A DNA stretch of 64,000 nt from Desulfospira joergensenii DSM 10085 (GTDB taxonomy: Bacteria > Desulfobacterota > Desulfobacteria > Desulfobacterales > Desulfobacteraceae): assembly GCF_000420085.1 (NCBI RefSeq), contig NZ_ATUG01000002.1, positions 558,001 to 622,000 on the forward strand, in the 5' to 3' direction. A model generated the notes under the pieces. The model had not been told where the DNA came from. It made no database searches and saw only the letters and a program-made list of their open reading frames with translations. Shown piece by piece: positions 35,890-44,873 of the stretch. Within the stretch, counting starts at the first letter, position 1. Each line of letters begins with the position of its first letter. The translations under genes and the position numbers were made by a program.

Positions 35890-36416
35890 ATCGTCTCCCT
35901 GTGCGCATGGGAAAGGTGGAGCTTTTCGATAAAAGAGGCAATGGCATCTATCTGGTCAAGTCCGAACAGGGGGACATCCGGACTAAAGTCTGAATCGGTT
36001 ACAAAGGCGATGAGGTCCGGACTGTCCAGAAACAGGGGCCGGTCATAATCGCCTCCTTTCCTGAAAATTTCTATTTTTGGCAGATGCTCCTGCTTCAGCC
36101 CTTCCACCAGGATGATATCCATGTCCCCGAGATAGGCCTCAAGTTTTTCCAGGGCAGGGCGGCGGTCATCTTTGACCAGGGCGGCCTTTGTGCCTGTGAC
36201 GATAAGTGCTGCACTGGCCCCGGCATTTTTATGGCGCCAGGAGTCTTTTCCCTCTTTGTCTATTTCAAATCCGTCATGGGCATGCTTGACCGATCCGATT
36301 TCATATCCGCGGCGGGTGAGTTCCGCGATGAGTTTTTCCATAAGGGTGGTCTTGCCGGCATTGGATTTTCCTGCAATGGATATGATTTGGGGTTTCATGG
36401 GCCTTGATTCATTCAT
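35886..36416 (-). CDS. mobB: molybdopterin-guanine dinucleotide biosynthesis protein MobB
   Basis: P-loop GTP-binding protein that supports synthesis of the bis-MGD molybdenum/tungsten cofactor. P-loop AGKSNAGKTTLMEKL, then GSVKHAHDGFEID and DIILVEGLKQEHLPKIEI are MobB signatures. It is 176 aa. The start could instead be the Met at 36398, which has AAGG close upstream. A divergent regulator with a periplasmic-binding-protein-like domain lies on the other side of a structured intergenic region. Confidence 0.93.
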   Translation of the reverse strand: MNESRPMKPQIISIAGKSNAGKTTLMEKLIAELTRRGYEIGSVKHAHDGFEIDKEGKDSWRHKNAGASAALIVTGTKAALVKDDRRPALEKLEAYLGDMDIILVEGLKQEHLPKIEIFRKGGDYDRPLFLDSPDLIAFVTDSDFSPDVPLFGLDQIDAIASFIEKLHLSHAHRETI

Positions 36417-36500
36417 ATGGATTAATTTTGCTTAAAATAGTGTTCCCGTCGGGTAAAGTCAAGGCGGGCACCAGGGTTCGCATATAGACTTCCACCATGC

Positions 36501-36631
36501 GGCAGGCAGGTAAGGGGGCTGGAACGGGATATGCCGTCCAGACAGCCCCATGGATGGGAATCTGTTGGCGGCATCCTTGGACCCGGCCATGGACAGGCCG
36601 GAGAGAATGCAGTGAAGGCCCCTTGCCTGCC
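36501..36631. ncRNA. candidate structured RNA between mobB and the PBP regulator
   Basis: GGCAGGTAAGGGG (36505-36517) pairs with CCCCTTGCCTGCC (36619-36631) except for one G-U/mismatch position. Inside it, ATGCCG/CGGCAT (36531-36536 with 36568-36573) and CCGGCC/GGCCGG (36583-36588 with 36596-36601) form two more stems, making a three-way junction of about 130 nt. A further hairpin, TTATGGG/CCCATAA, lies at 36638-36692. An AT-rich stretch after 36700 probably holds the promoters. Which strand is used is not settled: minus would make it a mobB leader. A Moco/Tuco-type riboswitch is conceivable from context only; its consensus was not matched. Confidence 0.4.
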
Positions 36632-36783
36632 ATAATTTTTATGGGCAGTGGCCCTGGGTTGAGCCCGGTTTTGGCTTGCAAAGGCCCCATAAGATGTGTA
36701 TTAATCTTCTATATATATTTTTAAGATCGAATCGTGTTCAACAATAACCTTAAGATCGTCACAGGATTTACGAAGGGGGAGCC

Positions 36784-37704
36784 ATGGGTGAAATGTTGAC
36801 TACCAGAGAGGTAGCCAAATTTTTAAATGTGAATGAAAAAATGGTTTATTCTCTGATTGCCGAGAAAGGGCTTCCCGCCTCCAAGGTTACCGGTAAGTGG
36901 ATTTTTCCCATAGACCTTGTCCGCCAGTGGGTGGAAGCCGGGACCGAGAATTTTCCCATGACAGCCAAACTCCCCCCCTACCACGGGCTGGTTCTCATTG
37001 CCGGCTCCAATGACCTTTTAATGGATAAGATCATTGCCACCTTTAACCTCAAGCATGAAAATCATATAGCCATGTTCGGCATGTGCGGTTCCATGGGGGG
37101 GCTCCAGGCCCTTCGCCACGATCTCTGCCATATTGCCACCTCCCATCTTGTGGCGGACAATGAAGAGTATAACTTTCCATTTTTAAAGGACAAGCAGGTC
37201 CCGGCGGTGGTCAATTTCTGCCAGAGGGAACAGGGCCTGATCATTGAGAAGGGAAATCCAAACCAGATCCGGTCTGTCAAAGATCTGGAAAATCCAAAGA
37301 TTAAGATTGTGAACCGTTTCCTGGGAACCGGTACCCGCCAGCTTTTTGACAGGGAACTCAAGGCCGCCGGCATAAACGGAGAGGGACTTCCCGGGTACAA
37401 TCACACCCTGGCCCGGCATATGGATGTGGGGCTTGAGGTGCTGAGGGGCAATGCCAGTGCAGGACCGGGCATCCGGACCGTGGCCAGTATGCTGGGCCTT
37501 GATTTCATCTCCTTTGGCTGGGAGCGGTTTGATCTTCTGATCTCCAAGGACCGGTTCTTTGACCAGGGGATCCAGTACTTTCTTTCCCTTTTAAAGGGCA
37601 AGGTCATCCAGGAGGCGGCCCAGTCTTATGGAGGGTATGATCTCTCCTTTACCGGGAAGATGGTCTACCCGGAGCCGAATCCGGAAGATTCCGGAGACGC
37701 CTAA
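36784..37704 (+). CDS. HTH regulator fused to a PBP-like ligand domain
   Basis: A 306-residue protein. Residues 1-55 are an excisionase/MerR-like HTH (LTTREVAKFLNVNEKMVYSL and KVTGKWIFPIDLVRQW). Residues ~65-300 resemble the PBP-superfamily (PF12727-type) ligand domain found with molybdenum and tungsten genes (LVLIAGSNDLLMDKI, GTRQLFDREL). Location next to mobB suggests control of molybdenum/tungsten cofactor or transport genes; the ligand is not shown. A GGGGGAG Shine-Dalgarno lies before the ATG. It converges on nrdG with a 4-bp overlap. Confidence 0.82.
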   Translation: MGEMLTTREVAKFLNVNEKMVYSLIAEKGLPASKVTGKWIFPIDLVRQWVEAGTENFPMTAKLPPYHGLVLIAGSNDLLMDKIIATFNLKHENHIAMFGMCGSMGGLQALRHDLCHIATSHLVADNEEYNFPFLKDKQVPAVVNFCQREQGLIIEKGNPNQIRSVKDLENPKIKIVNRFLGTGTRQLFDRELKAAGINGEGLPGYNHTLARHMDVGLEVLRGNASAGPGIRTVASMLGLDFISFGWERFDLLISKDRFFDQGIQYFLSLLKGKVIQEAAQSYGGYDLSFTGKMVYPEPNPEDSGDA

Positions 37705-38453
37705 CGGATCTCAAGGGATGTGACGGCCCCGGAGACAAGATCTCCCAAAGCCCGGATCTCTTCAGGAGAGAAAAAGTGGCGGTCATCTTTCAGAAATTCA
37801 GGGGTCAGGACATGGACGTCCCTTGAGCAGTTCTGGAGAACGTATTTTTCGGCTCCCCGGATCATCCCTGCAATCTTTTCCATAATCTTTTCCGTGACAA
37901 AGGGGCGGACGCAGGTGGTTCTGAACTCATACCCCGGACTCTTTTCCATGATCAGCCGGATACTTTTCTCTATTCTGTCCAATACGTTATCCTTTTCCGA
38001 TTTCCCCTTTGCAATCCGGGGATAGCTGTCCGGGCCGGTCTTGATGTCCATGGCCGTATAGTCCACCAGCCTGTTTTCAAAAAGCCGGGCCAGAATAGCG
38101 GGCCGGGTGCCGTTGGTGTCGAGCTTGACCCGGTATCCCAGTTCCCGGACCCTTTCAAGAAAGGCAGGAAGTCCGGGCTGGAGCGTAGGCTCTCCTCCGG
38201 TGATCACCACCCCCTCAAGAAAGGCTTTCCGCTTTTTAAGAAAAGAGAAAATCTCTTCCGGATCGATCTGCCCCGGGCCGGGGACCCCCGGTTCTCCTCC
38301 GGAATTGGAGCCGGTTCCCTTTACGGGGCCGGCAGCCAGATCCGGATTGTGGCAATAGGGGCAGTTGAAATTGCACCCGGAGGTAAAGACCACACATGCC
38401 AGGGTTTGGGGGAAATCGATCAGGGAGTTCTTCTGAAATCCGCCGATGTTCAT
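37701..38453 (-). CDS. nrdG: anaerobic ribonucleotide reductase activating protein
   Basis: Radical-SAM activase that installs the glycyl radical on NrdD. The Fe-S motif is TSGCNFNCPYCHNPDLA (C-x3-C-x2-C), preceded by KNSLIDFPQTLACVVF; GVVITGGEPTLQPGL contains the SAM-binding GGE. It is 250 aa when started at the Met at 38453, 5 bp after the nrdD stop. An in-frame upstream extension would lie inside nrdD and was rejected. The last 4 bp overlap the convergent regulator gene. Confidence 0.93.
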   Translation of the reverse strand: MNIGGFQKNSLIDFPQTLACVVFTSGCNFNCPYCHNPDLAAGPVKGTGSNSGGEPGVPGPGQIDPEEIFSFLKKRKAFLEGVVITGGEPTLQPGLPAFLERVRELGYRVKLDTNGTRPAILARLFENRLVDYTAMDIKTGPDSYPRIAKGKSEKDNVLDRIEKSIRLIMEKSPGYEFRTTCVRPFVTEKIMEKIAGMIRGAEKYVLQNCSRDVHVLTPEFLKDDRHFFSPEEIRALGDLVSGAVTSLEIR

Positions 38454-38458
38454 GGATT

Positions 38459-40549
38459 CTAGGCCACGGTATATGTCTTGCGCATGGTAAATTCGGTCTG
38501 TTTGCCGTTGTTCCACTGGCCCACCGGCCTCAGGTATCCCACCACCCGGGAATAGATCTCGGTATCTGACTGGCAGCAGTCGCATTTTTCATGCTCTCCG
38601 GCAATATACCCGTGGGAGGGGCAGACACTGAAGGTGGGGGTCAGGGTGAAATAGGGCAGTTTGAAACTGTTGGACACCCGGTTGACCAGGTCCTTGACGA
38701 TCTTTGTATCCTTGACTTCCTCGCCCAGGAAAAGGTGCTGGACCGTTCCTCCCGTGTATTTGGTCTGGAGCCCGTCCTGGAGTTCCAGGGCTTCGAATAT
38801 GTCGTCGGTATAGTTGACCGGCAGATGGGTGGAGTTGGTGTAAAAAGGGTCGCAGCCATTTTTGTATTCTTCCTCGTTGGCGCAGACGATGTTCTTGAAT
38901 TTTTTCTTGTCCAGGTTGGCAAACCGGTACGTGGTTCCTTCTGCAGGCGTGGCTTCCAGGTTGAATATCTCATCGGTTTCGTCCTGGAGCTTTTCGATCC
39001 TTTTCCGGATATGATCCATGACCCTTACGGCAAAGGCCTGGCCCTGCTCCGTGGCGATTCCCTGATCCATGAAATTTACGCAGGCCTCATTCATTCCCAG
39101 GATGCCGATGGTGGAAAAATGGTTGCGCCAGTAAACCCCGGTGCTCTCCTTGATTTTTCTCAAATAGAACTTTGAATAGGGGTACAGGTCTCCGTTGGTG
39201 AATTTTTCAAGGATCTTTCTCTTGATGCTCAAAGAATCGGCAGAGATCTGGATGAGAAGGTCCAGCCGCTCAAAGAAATCAGCCTCATCCTGGGCAAGGT
39301 AGCCTATCCTGGGAAGGTTCAGGGTCACCACTCCGATGGATCCGGTCAAAGGGTTGGCCCCGAACAGGCCTCCGCCCCGTTTCCTCAGCTCCCGGTTGTC
39401 CAGCCTCAGGCGGCAGCACATGGACCGGGCGTCTTCAGGGTCCATGTCTGAATTGACAAAATTGGAAAAATAGGGGATTCCGTATTTTCCGGTCATCTTC
39501 CAGATATTCTCCAGGTTGGGATTGGACCAGTTAAAGTCTTCCGTAATATTGTAAGTCGGGATGGGAAAGGTAAAGACCCGGCCCTTGGCATCCCCTTCCA
39601 TCATGACCTCTGCAAAGGCGGCATTGATCATGTCCATCTCTTCCTGGAACCCGGCATAGGTCTCTTCCCGGTATTCCCCGCCGATGATGATGGGGGAGTC
39701 TTTCAGGGTGGAGGGAACGTTCAGGTCCATGGTAATATTGGTGAACGGGGTCTGGAAACCCACCCGGGTGGGGATATTGATGTTGAAGACAAATTCCTGG
39801 AGGGCCTGTTTGACCTCTTTGTGATTTAATTGGTCTTCCCGGATAAAAGGGGCCAGGAGGGTGTCGAAATTGGACATGGCCTGGGCCCCGGCAGCCTCTC
39901 CCTGGAGGGTATAGAAAAAATTGACAATCTGTCCCAGGGCGCTTCTGAAATGTTTGGGCGGTGAGGATTCCACCTTGCCGGCCACCCCTTTGAACCCTTC
40001 CATCAGAAGGTCCTGGAGGTCCCAGCCCACGCAGTATACGGATAAGAGGCTCAGATCATGGATGTGGATGTCCCCGGAGTAATGGGCATCCCTGACTTCG
40101 GGGGGATAGATCCGGTTGAGCCAGTACTCGGCTGTGATATCGGAAGAGATATAGTTGTTGAGTCCCTGGAGAGAGTAGCTCATATTGGAATTCTCCCGGA
40201 CCTTCCAGTCCATCCGGCTGATATAGGACTCCATGAGACCCACGTTTTCCTTTATGGCGATTTTACGAATCTGATTATGCTGCTCCCGGTAGATGATATA
40301 TGCCTTGGCCGTCTTATAAAACGGAGAATCCAGAAGAACCCGCTCCACAATGTCCTGGATCTCTTCAACTTCGGGTACCGGCCCCAGCTGGAGATCACGG
40401 GTCAGGGTCAATACGCGCAATGTCAGTCTTTTGGCTTCCCTGCCGTTGAATTCTCCGGAGGCCTCACCGGCTTTTTCCAAGGCATTGGTAATTTTTGAAG
40501 AGTCGAATTCAGCTACCCGTCCGTCCCGTTTTTTAATTTGTTCAAACAT
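38459..40549 (-). CDS. nrdD: anaerobic ribonucleoside-triphosphate reductase
   Basis: Class III ribonucleotide reductase, making dNTPs without oxygen. An ATP-cone (residues 1-95, IKKRDGRVAEFDSSKITNAL) precedes the barrel. DARSMCCRLRLDNRE carries the active-site Cys region, CPSHGY with CDCCQ is the zinc site, and RVVGYLRPVGQWN near the C terminus holds the glycyl-radical Gly. It is 696 aa. AGAGGTGG precedes the ATG. Two NrdR boxes lie upstream, and nrdG follows. Confidence 0.96.
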   Translation of the reverse strand: MFEQIKKRDGRVAEFDSSKITNALEKAGEASGEFNGREAKRLTLRVLTLTRDLQLGPVPEVEEIQDIVERVLLDSPFYKTAKAYIIYREQHNQIRKIAIKENVGLMESYISRMDWKVRENSNMSYSLQGLNNYISSDITAEYWLNRIYPPEVRDAHYSGDIHIHDLSLLSVYCVGWDLQDLLMEGFKGVAGKVESSPPKHFRSALGQIVNFFYTLQGEAAGAQAMSNFDTLLAPFIREDQLNHKEVKQALQEFVFNINIPTRVGFQTPFTNITMDLNVPSTLKDSPIIIGGEYREETYAGFQEEMDMINAAFAEVMMEGDAKGRVFTFPIPTYNITEDFNWSNPNLENIWKMTGKYGIPYFSNFVNSDMDPEDARSMCCRLRLDNRELRKRGGGLFGANPLTGSIGVVTLNLPRIGYLAQDEADFFERLDLLIQISADSLSIKRKILEKFTNGDLYPYSKFYLRKIKESTGVYWRNHFSTIGILGMNEACVNFMDQGIATEQGQAFAVRVMDHIRKRIEKLQDETDEIFNLEATPAEGTTYRFANLDKKKFKNIVCANEEEYKNGCDPFYTNSTHLPVNYTDDIFEALELQDGLQTKYTGGTVQHLFLGEEVKDTKIVKDLVNRVSNSFKLPYFTLTPTFSVCPSHGYIAGEHEKCDCCQSDTEIYSRVVGYLRPVGQWNNGKQTEFTMRKTYTVA

Positions 40550-40635
40550 CCATCCACCTCTTGAAATCTGATTGAAATTAGCCTATCTTACATCTGCGCA
40601 GGAAAAGGAAGATTATCCCCTGCAATGCCAGGTCT

Positions 40636-40682
40636 AATCTATATGTTGTTGTTTGTCAATAAAAAAAATCTATATATTGTGG
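40636..40682 (-). promoter_or_regulatory. tandem NrdR boxes in front of nrdD
   Basis: Two 16-bp sites read, on the plus strand, AATCTATATGTTGTTG at 40636-40651 and AATCTATATATTGTGG at 40667-40682. The second fits the NrdR consensus acaCwATATATwGtgt throughout its core. Their 31-bp centre distance, three helical turns, is the usual NrdR arrangement. A minus-strand TTGACA (40659-40654) lies between them, so NrdR binding should block the nrdDG promoter when dATP is high. Confidence 0.85.
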
Positions 40683-40730
40683 TTTTTGACCGGATCTAAC
40701 ATAAAATGAATACAAGAAGTTTTTGAGTCT

Positions 40731-40973
40731 ATGCAGCTTGATCAGAATCCATATTTTAGAAAAGTCATAACCCCCTGGTATGATTCAAATTTTGCCTGCT
40801 GGGTCCTGATTGTTTTCATGGTCCTGGTATTTTTCTTTGCCCTGTCCGGAATGGGCGTGGCCTCGGTTCAGGCCCAGGAACACGCCTGGTTTCCCGGGCT
40901 GCTGGCATTTTTATCCTTTTATCTTGTGTTGAAGGTCTTCTTCAGAGTAAAGCAGAGAAACAAGAACAACTAG
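40731..40973 (+). CDS. small two-helix membrane protein, hypothetical
   Basis: An 80-residue protein starting MQLDQNPYFRKVITPWYDSN. Two hydrophobic helices follow, about 24-47 (WVLIVFMVLVFFFALSGMG) and 52-71 (WFPGLLAFLSFYLVLKVFF), then a basic tail, suggesting an inner-membrane hairpin. It is divergent from nrdD; its last 4 bp overlap the convergent Nudix gene. Its function is not known. Confidence 0.75.
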   Translation: MQLDQNPYFRKVITPWYDSNFACWVLIVFMVLVFFFALSGMGVASVQAQEHAWFPGLLAFLSFYLVLKVFFRVKQRNKNN

Positions 40974-41539
40974 TGTTTCATTAAAATCTCAAGAAGATGG
41001 AACAGGATCTTGGCGGTTGCGCCCCAGATCACGACGTCTTTATAGGGATATGTCAGATCCATGATGTTGGGCCGGGTGATGTGATATTTTTTTTTCCGGT
41101 GGACCCGGATCAGGTAATCCAAGGGGATGGTAAATATCCGTGAGATTTCCAGGTGATCAAATTCAATCCTGTCTTTCTGGTTCCAGACACCGGCAAACGC
41201 CTGAATATCCCTGTTGTTGATGGTTTGAAAATGGCCCAGGGATCCGATAACCTCAACATTTTCCGGCCGGATATCCAGTTCTTCCCGGACTTCCCTCAGG
41301 GCGGTTTCAAGGGAGTTTGGATCATCCTTATCCCGGTGGCCGCCGGGAAAGGCCATCTGGTTCCGCCAGGGATATCCTTGGGTGTCTGCCTTCTGGATGA
41401 AGAGCAGTTCCGGACTCCTGTCGAACATGAAAAGAGCCATGACGCTGGTGGGCCGGTAGACTTCGGGGTCAGGTGCAAGGGGGTGGTCCGACAGTTCCAC
41501 GGCAGATCTGATTTTAAGAATATACTCTTCCGGATCCAT
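40970..41539 (-). CDS. Nudix hydrolase, CoA-pyrophosphatase type
   Basis: Hydrolyses a nucleoside-diphosphate-linked substrate; by family most likely CoA or its derivatives. The Nudix box covers GGHRDKDDPNSLETALREVREELDI as two pieces, GGHRDKDD and TALREVREELDI. LLFIQKADTQGYPWRNQMAF before it resembles the NuCoA motif. It is 189 aa, normal for the NudL group. It is a single gene converging on the small membrane protein. Confidence 0.85.
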   Translation of the reverse strand: MDPEEYILKIRSAVELSDHPLAPDPEVYRPTSVMALFMFDRSPELLFIQKADTQGYPWRNQMAFPGGHRDKDDPNSLETALREVREELDIRPENVEVIGSLGHFQTINNRDIQAFAGVWNQKDRIEFDHLEISRIFTIPLDYLIRVHRKKKYHITRPNIMDLTYPYKDVVIWGATAKILFHLLEILMKH

Positions 41540-41629
41540 TTTCCAGGAAAATGCCTTTTAAAATGGTTGAAAAAACTTTAAAACGATACAGGGAAGTACC
41601 CGCCTTGTCAAACCCGTCAGGAGCCTGGA

Positions 41630-42901
41630 ATGGAAGAAGACAAAAATTCAGGGTCAGAAGAGAAAACACTCATCCTTACCATTGACGATGAAGAGGCCTT
41701 AAGGGAAAGTTTTTCAGACTTTCTTTTGGATCGCGGATATGAAGTGATCCAGGCGGCCGACGGAAAGGAAGGCCTGGAGATGGTTGAACTCCACCAGCCG
41801 GATCTGATCCTGTGCGATCTGCGCATGCCTGAGATAGACGGGCTCGAGGTGGTCAAAAGCGTGGCTGCAGACCGTCCGGACACCCCCATCATCGTGGTCT
41901 CAGGCGCCGGGGTCATGGAAGACGCCATGGAAGCGGTCCGCCTGGGAGCCTGGGATTATCTTGTCAAGCCCATCTACAATCTGAACATTCTTCTCAAGGC
42001 AGTGGAAAAGGCATTTGAGAGGGCCGAACTCATCGCCCGCAACCGGGCATACCAGGTCCATTTGGAAGAGCAGACCCGGAAACTGGCCCATGAGATCAAA
42101 GAACGCAAAATGGCCGAGGAAGAGCTTGTCCGGTCGGAAAAACTGGCCGCTTTGGGGGACCTGGTGGCCGGCGTGGCCCATGAGATCAACACCCCTGTGG
42201 GGATCGGGGTTACGGCGGTTTCCCATCTCAACGACATCACCGCCAAGTTTAAGCGTCTGTTCTTGGCCAATGAAGCCAAAAGATCGGATCTCGAGGTTTT
42301 TTTGGAAGAATGTGAAGAGGCCTGCAGTGTGACCATGGCCAATTTGAGGCGGGCCGCCAGGCTGGTGTCCAGTTTCAAAAAGGTGGCCGTGGACCAGACC
42401 AGTGACGAAAAGCGGGCCTTTGAGATGGAATCCTATTTCAGGGAGATCCTCTTAAGTCTCCGGCCCAAGGTAAAAAAGACAAATCACGAGATCCTTCTGG
42501 ACTGCCCTGAGCCCATCACCATTGACAGTTATCCCGGGGTGTTTTCCCAGATCATCACCAACCTGGTCATCAACTCTTTTCAGCACGGGTTTGATGGGGT
42601 GGAAAGAGGGATCATCCGGATCTCCATCCACAGGGAGGGGAAAATGATCCAAATCCGGTACACGGATAACGGCCGGGGTATGGAGCCGGACCAGATCGAA
42701 AAAATTTTTGACCCTTTTTTCACCACAAGACGGGGCCGGGGCGGAACAGGCCTGGGCATGCACCTGGTGTACAACCTCGTAAAGGACAGACTCAAAGGGA
42801 AAATCGAATGCAGGAGCACCCCTGACCAGGGGACTGAGTTTATCATCCAGGTTCCGGAGACCCTGAAATCAAATCCGGATGACTCCGGGCCGGGCAAATG
42901 A
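41630..42901 (+). CDS. receiver-histidine kinase hybrid
   Basis: A 423-residue cytoplasmic protein in the order receiver (about 13-130; Asp in LILCDLRMPEIDG, Lys in LVKPIY), coiled coil, HisKA with the phospho-His in VAGVAHEINTPVG, and HATPase (ITNLVINSFQHG, YTDNGRGMEP, GTGLGMHLVYN). The receiver-first order means phosphorylation of the receiver could control the kinase. AGGAG precedes the ATG. Its cognate sensor and target are not adjacent. Confidence 0.88.
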   Translation: MEEDKNSGSEEKTLILTIDDEEALRESFSDFLLDRGYEVIQAADGKEGLEMVELHQPDLILCDLRMPEIDGLEVVKSVAADRPDTPIIVVSGAGVMEDAMEAVRLGAWDYLVKPIYNLNILLKAVEKAFERAELIARNRAYQVHLEEQTRKLAHEIKERKMAEEELVRSEKLAALGDLVAGVAHEINTPVGIGVTAVSHLNDITAKFKRLFLANEAKRSDLEVFLEECEEACSVTMANLRRAARLVSSFKKVAVDQTSDEKRAFEMESYFREILLSLRPKVKKTNHEILLDCPEPITIDSYPGVFSQIITNLVINSFQHGFDGVERGIIRISIHREGKMIQIRYTDNGRGMEPDQIEKIFDPFFTTRRGRGGTGLGMHLVYNLVKDRLKGKIECRSTPDQGTEFIIQVPETLKSNPDDSGPGK

Positions 42902-42986
42902 AAAGAGTGCCTGTATTGACAAACCATTTTCACCGAATTATGATGCCGCGGTTTTTGGATGAAGGCAGAATTTGAGGATGTGCATC

Positions 42987-43139
42987 GTGAAAATGGGGGA
43001 TGGGTTTGCGCCGGACATGGAAAGTTCTTTCTTTTACAATCAGCTCAATGAAAAAGTCTGCCAACACATGAACCCCTGTTTTGATCCGGTGCTCAGGGAA
43101 GTGAGCCGGCCGTCGTTCAAAACAGGGGAATTGCCATGA
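42987..43139 (+). CDS. short ORF coupled to the SDR gene, hypothetical
   Basis: A 50-codon reading frame from a GTG, with GAGG 9 nt upstream, to a TGA that overlaps the next gene's ATG by 4 bp (ATGA). It encodes a protein starting [16 protein letters not shown], with two Cys and no known domain. An ATG at 42978 in the same frame would overlap the ribosome site. The coupling suggests it is translated, perhaps as a leader for the downstream SDR, but there is no homology evidence. Confidence 0.4.
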   Translation: MKMGDGFAPDMESSFFYNQLNEKVCQHMNPCFDPVLREVSRPSFKTGELP

Positions 43140-44701
43140 CCCGGGACAAAGAGGGTTTGGATGATGATCCCCGGGATATCCTGAAGGCCGTTCAAAAATG
43201 TATCCCTGTCCTGGAGAGGATCGTAAGCCAGTCCGATCTGCTGGCCCGCCTGCCGGAATCTGACCGGATCGCCCTGATCCGGGCCGCCGGAAAAATATCC
43301 CGGCCGGATAAAGAGGAGATCAAAAAACGGAACAAGGATAAAAAACGGCAGAAACGGGCGGCTATTGTGGAAAAGGAAAAGCGGCTGCGGGCCGGGACCG
43401 GGATCCGAAGGGCCAGGGAAGCCTCGGTCTTTACGGCGCCCCGGCAGATTCCAGGTCCTGCCCTCCGGGACCGTGAAACAGCGGACAGGTATCTAAAAAC
43501 CCCCCGCAATTGTTATGTGTGCAAGGCCGAGTTTACACGGCTTCATCATTTCTACGATACCATGTGCCCGGAATGCGCCGAGTTCAACTATCAGAAACGG
43601 TTTCAGACGGCCTCTTTAAAAGACAGGGTCGTTTTAATTACAGGCTCCAGGCTCAAGATCGGTTACCAGGCCACATTGATGATGCTCAAAGCCGGGGCCC
43701 GGGTCATTGCCACCACCCGTTTCCCAAAGGACTCTGCCCTGCGCTTTTCCAAAGAACCGGATTTTTCAGACTGGGGTCACAGGCTTCATATCTACGGGCT
43801 GGATCTCAGGCATACCCCCAGTGTGGAGCTCTTCTGCGATCATATCGAGCAAACCTGGGCTCGCCTGGACATTCTCATCAACAACGCCGCCCAGACGGTT
43901 CGGCGGCCCCCGGGTTTTTACGCCCACCTCATGGAAAATGAAACAAAGGACACGGCCCGTCTGCCCGGGCAGGCCCAGACCCTTTTGGACCAATACCAGA
44001 CCTGTATTTCCCGGCTGGGAAACGGTCAGAACCCCCATGTCGGAAAAGAAAAGGCATTGCCCGTAACCTGGCAGTCCAATGCGCCCGGAATGGGTTTGCG
44101 CATGCCGGCCCAGCTGTCACAGATCCCCTATTCTTATGACCATTCCCTGGACCAGGCCCAGGTTTTCCCGGCGGAAAAACTGGATGCCGACCTCCAGCAG
44201 GTGGACCTTCGGAAGACCAATTCCTGGCGGCTGAGGCTGGGAGAGATCCAGACGTCGGAGATGCTGGAGATCCAGCTGGTAAACTCTGTGGCGCCCTTTG
44301 TCCTGTGCAACCGGCTGATCAAGGTAATGAAAAAAGATTTCACAGGTCAGAAGCACATCGTCAATGTTTCGGCCATGGAAGGCAAGTTCCTGAGGTTTAA
44401 AAAAGGCTCCCGGCATCCCCATACCAATATGGCCAAGGCCTCCCTGAACATGCTCACCCATACGGCTGCCGACGATCTTGCCAAATACGGGATCTATATG
44501 AATGCCGTGGACACGGGATGGGTCACCGATGAGGACCCGGCCGAACTGGCCGATGAAAAACGGGAGCGCCATGATTTTCAACCTCCCCTGGATATAGTTG
44601 ACGGGGCCGCCAGGGTCTGTGATCCGTTTTTTCACGGCATCCTCACGGGAAAACACTGGTGCGGCAAATTCTTAAAGGATTTTTTCCCCATCGACTGGTA
44701 A
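43136..44701 (+). CDS. zinc-ribbon short-chain dehydrogenase-like protein
   Basis: A 521-residue protein in three parts. Residues 1-125 are basic and helical. A four-Cys knuckle follows (CYVCKAEF and MCPECAEF, about 126-150) and can bind zinc. From about 160 there is a Rossmann/SDR domain: cofactor loop [31 protein letters not shown] and VSAMEGKF with the usual Ser. At the catalytic Tyr-x3-Lys position the sequence is TNMAK, so Tyr is replaced by Thr. A ~100-residue insertion separates the NNAA and Ser motifs. It resembles SDR proteins known mainly from eukaryotes; substrate and activity are open. Confidence 0.75.
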   Translation: MTRDKEGLDDDPRDILKAVQKCIPVLERIVSQSDLLARLPESDRIALIRAAGKISRPDKEEIKKRNKDKKRQKRAAIVEKEKRLRAGTGIRRAREASVFTAPRQIPGPALRDRETADRYLKTPRNCYVCKAEFTRLHHFYDTMCPECAEFNYQKRFQTASLKDRVVLITGSRLKIGYQATLMMLKAGARVIATTRFPKDSALRFSKEPDFSDWGHRLHIYGLDLRHTPSVELFCDHIEQTWARLDILINNAAQTVRRPPGFYAHLMENETKDTARLPGQAQTLLDQYQTCISRLGNGQNPHVGKEKALPVTWQSNAPGMGLRMPAQLSQIPYSYDHSLDQAQVFPAEKLDADLQQVDLRKTNSWRLRLGEIQTSEMLEIQLVNSVAPFVLCNRLIKVMKKDFTGQKHIVNVSAMEGKFLRFKKGSRHPHTNMAKASLNMLTHTAADDLAKYGIYMNAVDTGWVTDEDPAELADEKRERHDFQPPLDIVDGAARVCDPFFHGILTGKHWCGKFLKDFFPIDW

Positions 44702-44873
44702 ATTCCTCAATAATACTGAAAATGGTTTTCTTTTTTAGTGATTTATTGACTTTGGAATTGGATTTATGCAATTACATTGCAGTAAAAAATTCCGGCAACG
44801 GCCGGCAATGTGCTGCCGGGCCGGATAAGGGAGCAGGAAAAAACCGATAAAGGGATTTTTTTGGGGAGAAGGC
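44702..44873 (+). promoter_or_regulatory. leader region of the HD-GYP gene with GC-rich hairpin
   Basis: The gap before the HD-GYP gene has a TTGACT near 44747 with no clear -10 at standard spacing. A CCGGCA-ATGTGC-TGCCGG hairpin lies at 44802-44819, flanked by further CCGG repeats. It lacks a T run and does not show the blocks of a c-di-GMP riboswitch. It is likely the promoter and 5' leader. Confidence 0.35.

Noticed and set aside
36409..36690. 93-codon minus-strand frame between mobB and the regulator
   Set aside because: No domain, overlaps the structured RNA candidate and the mobB start.
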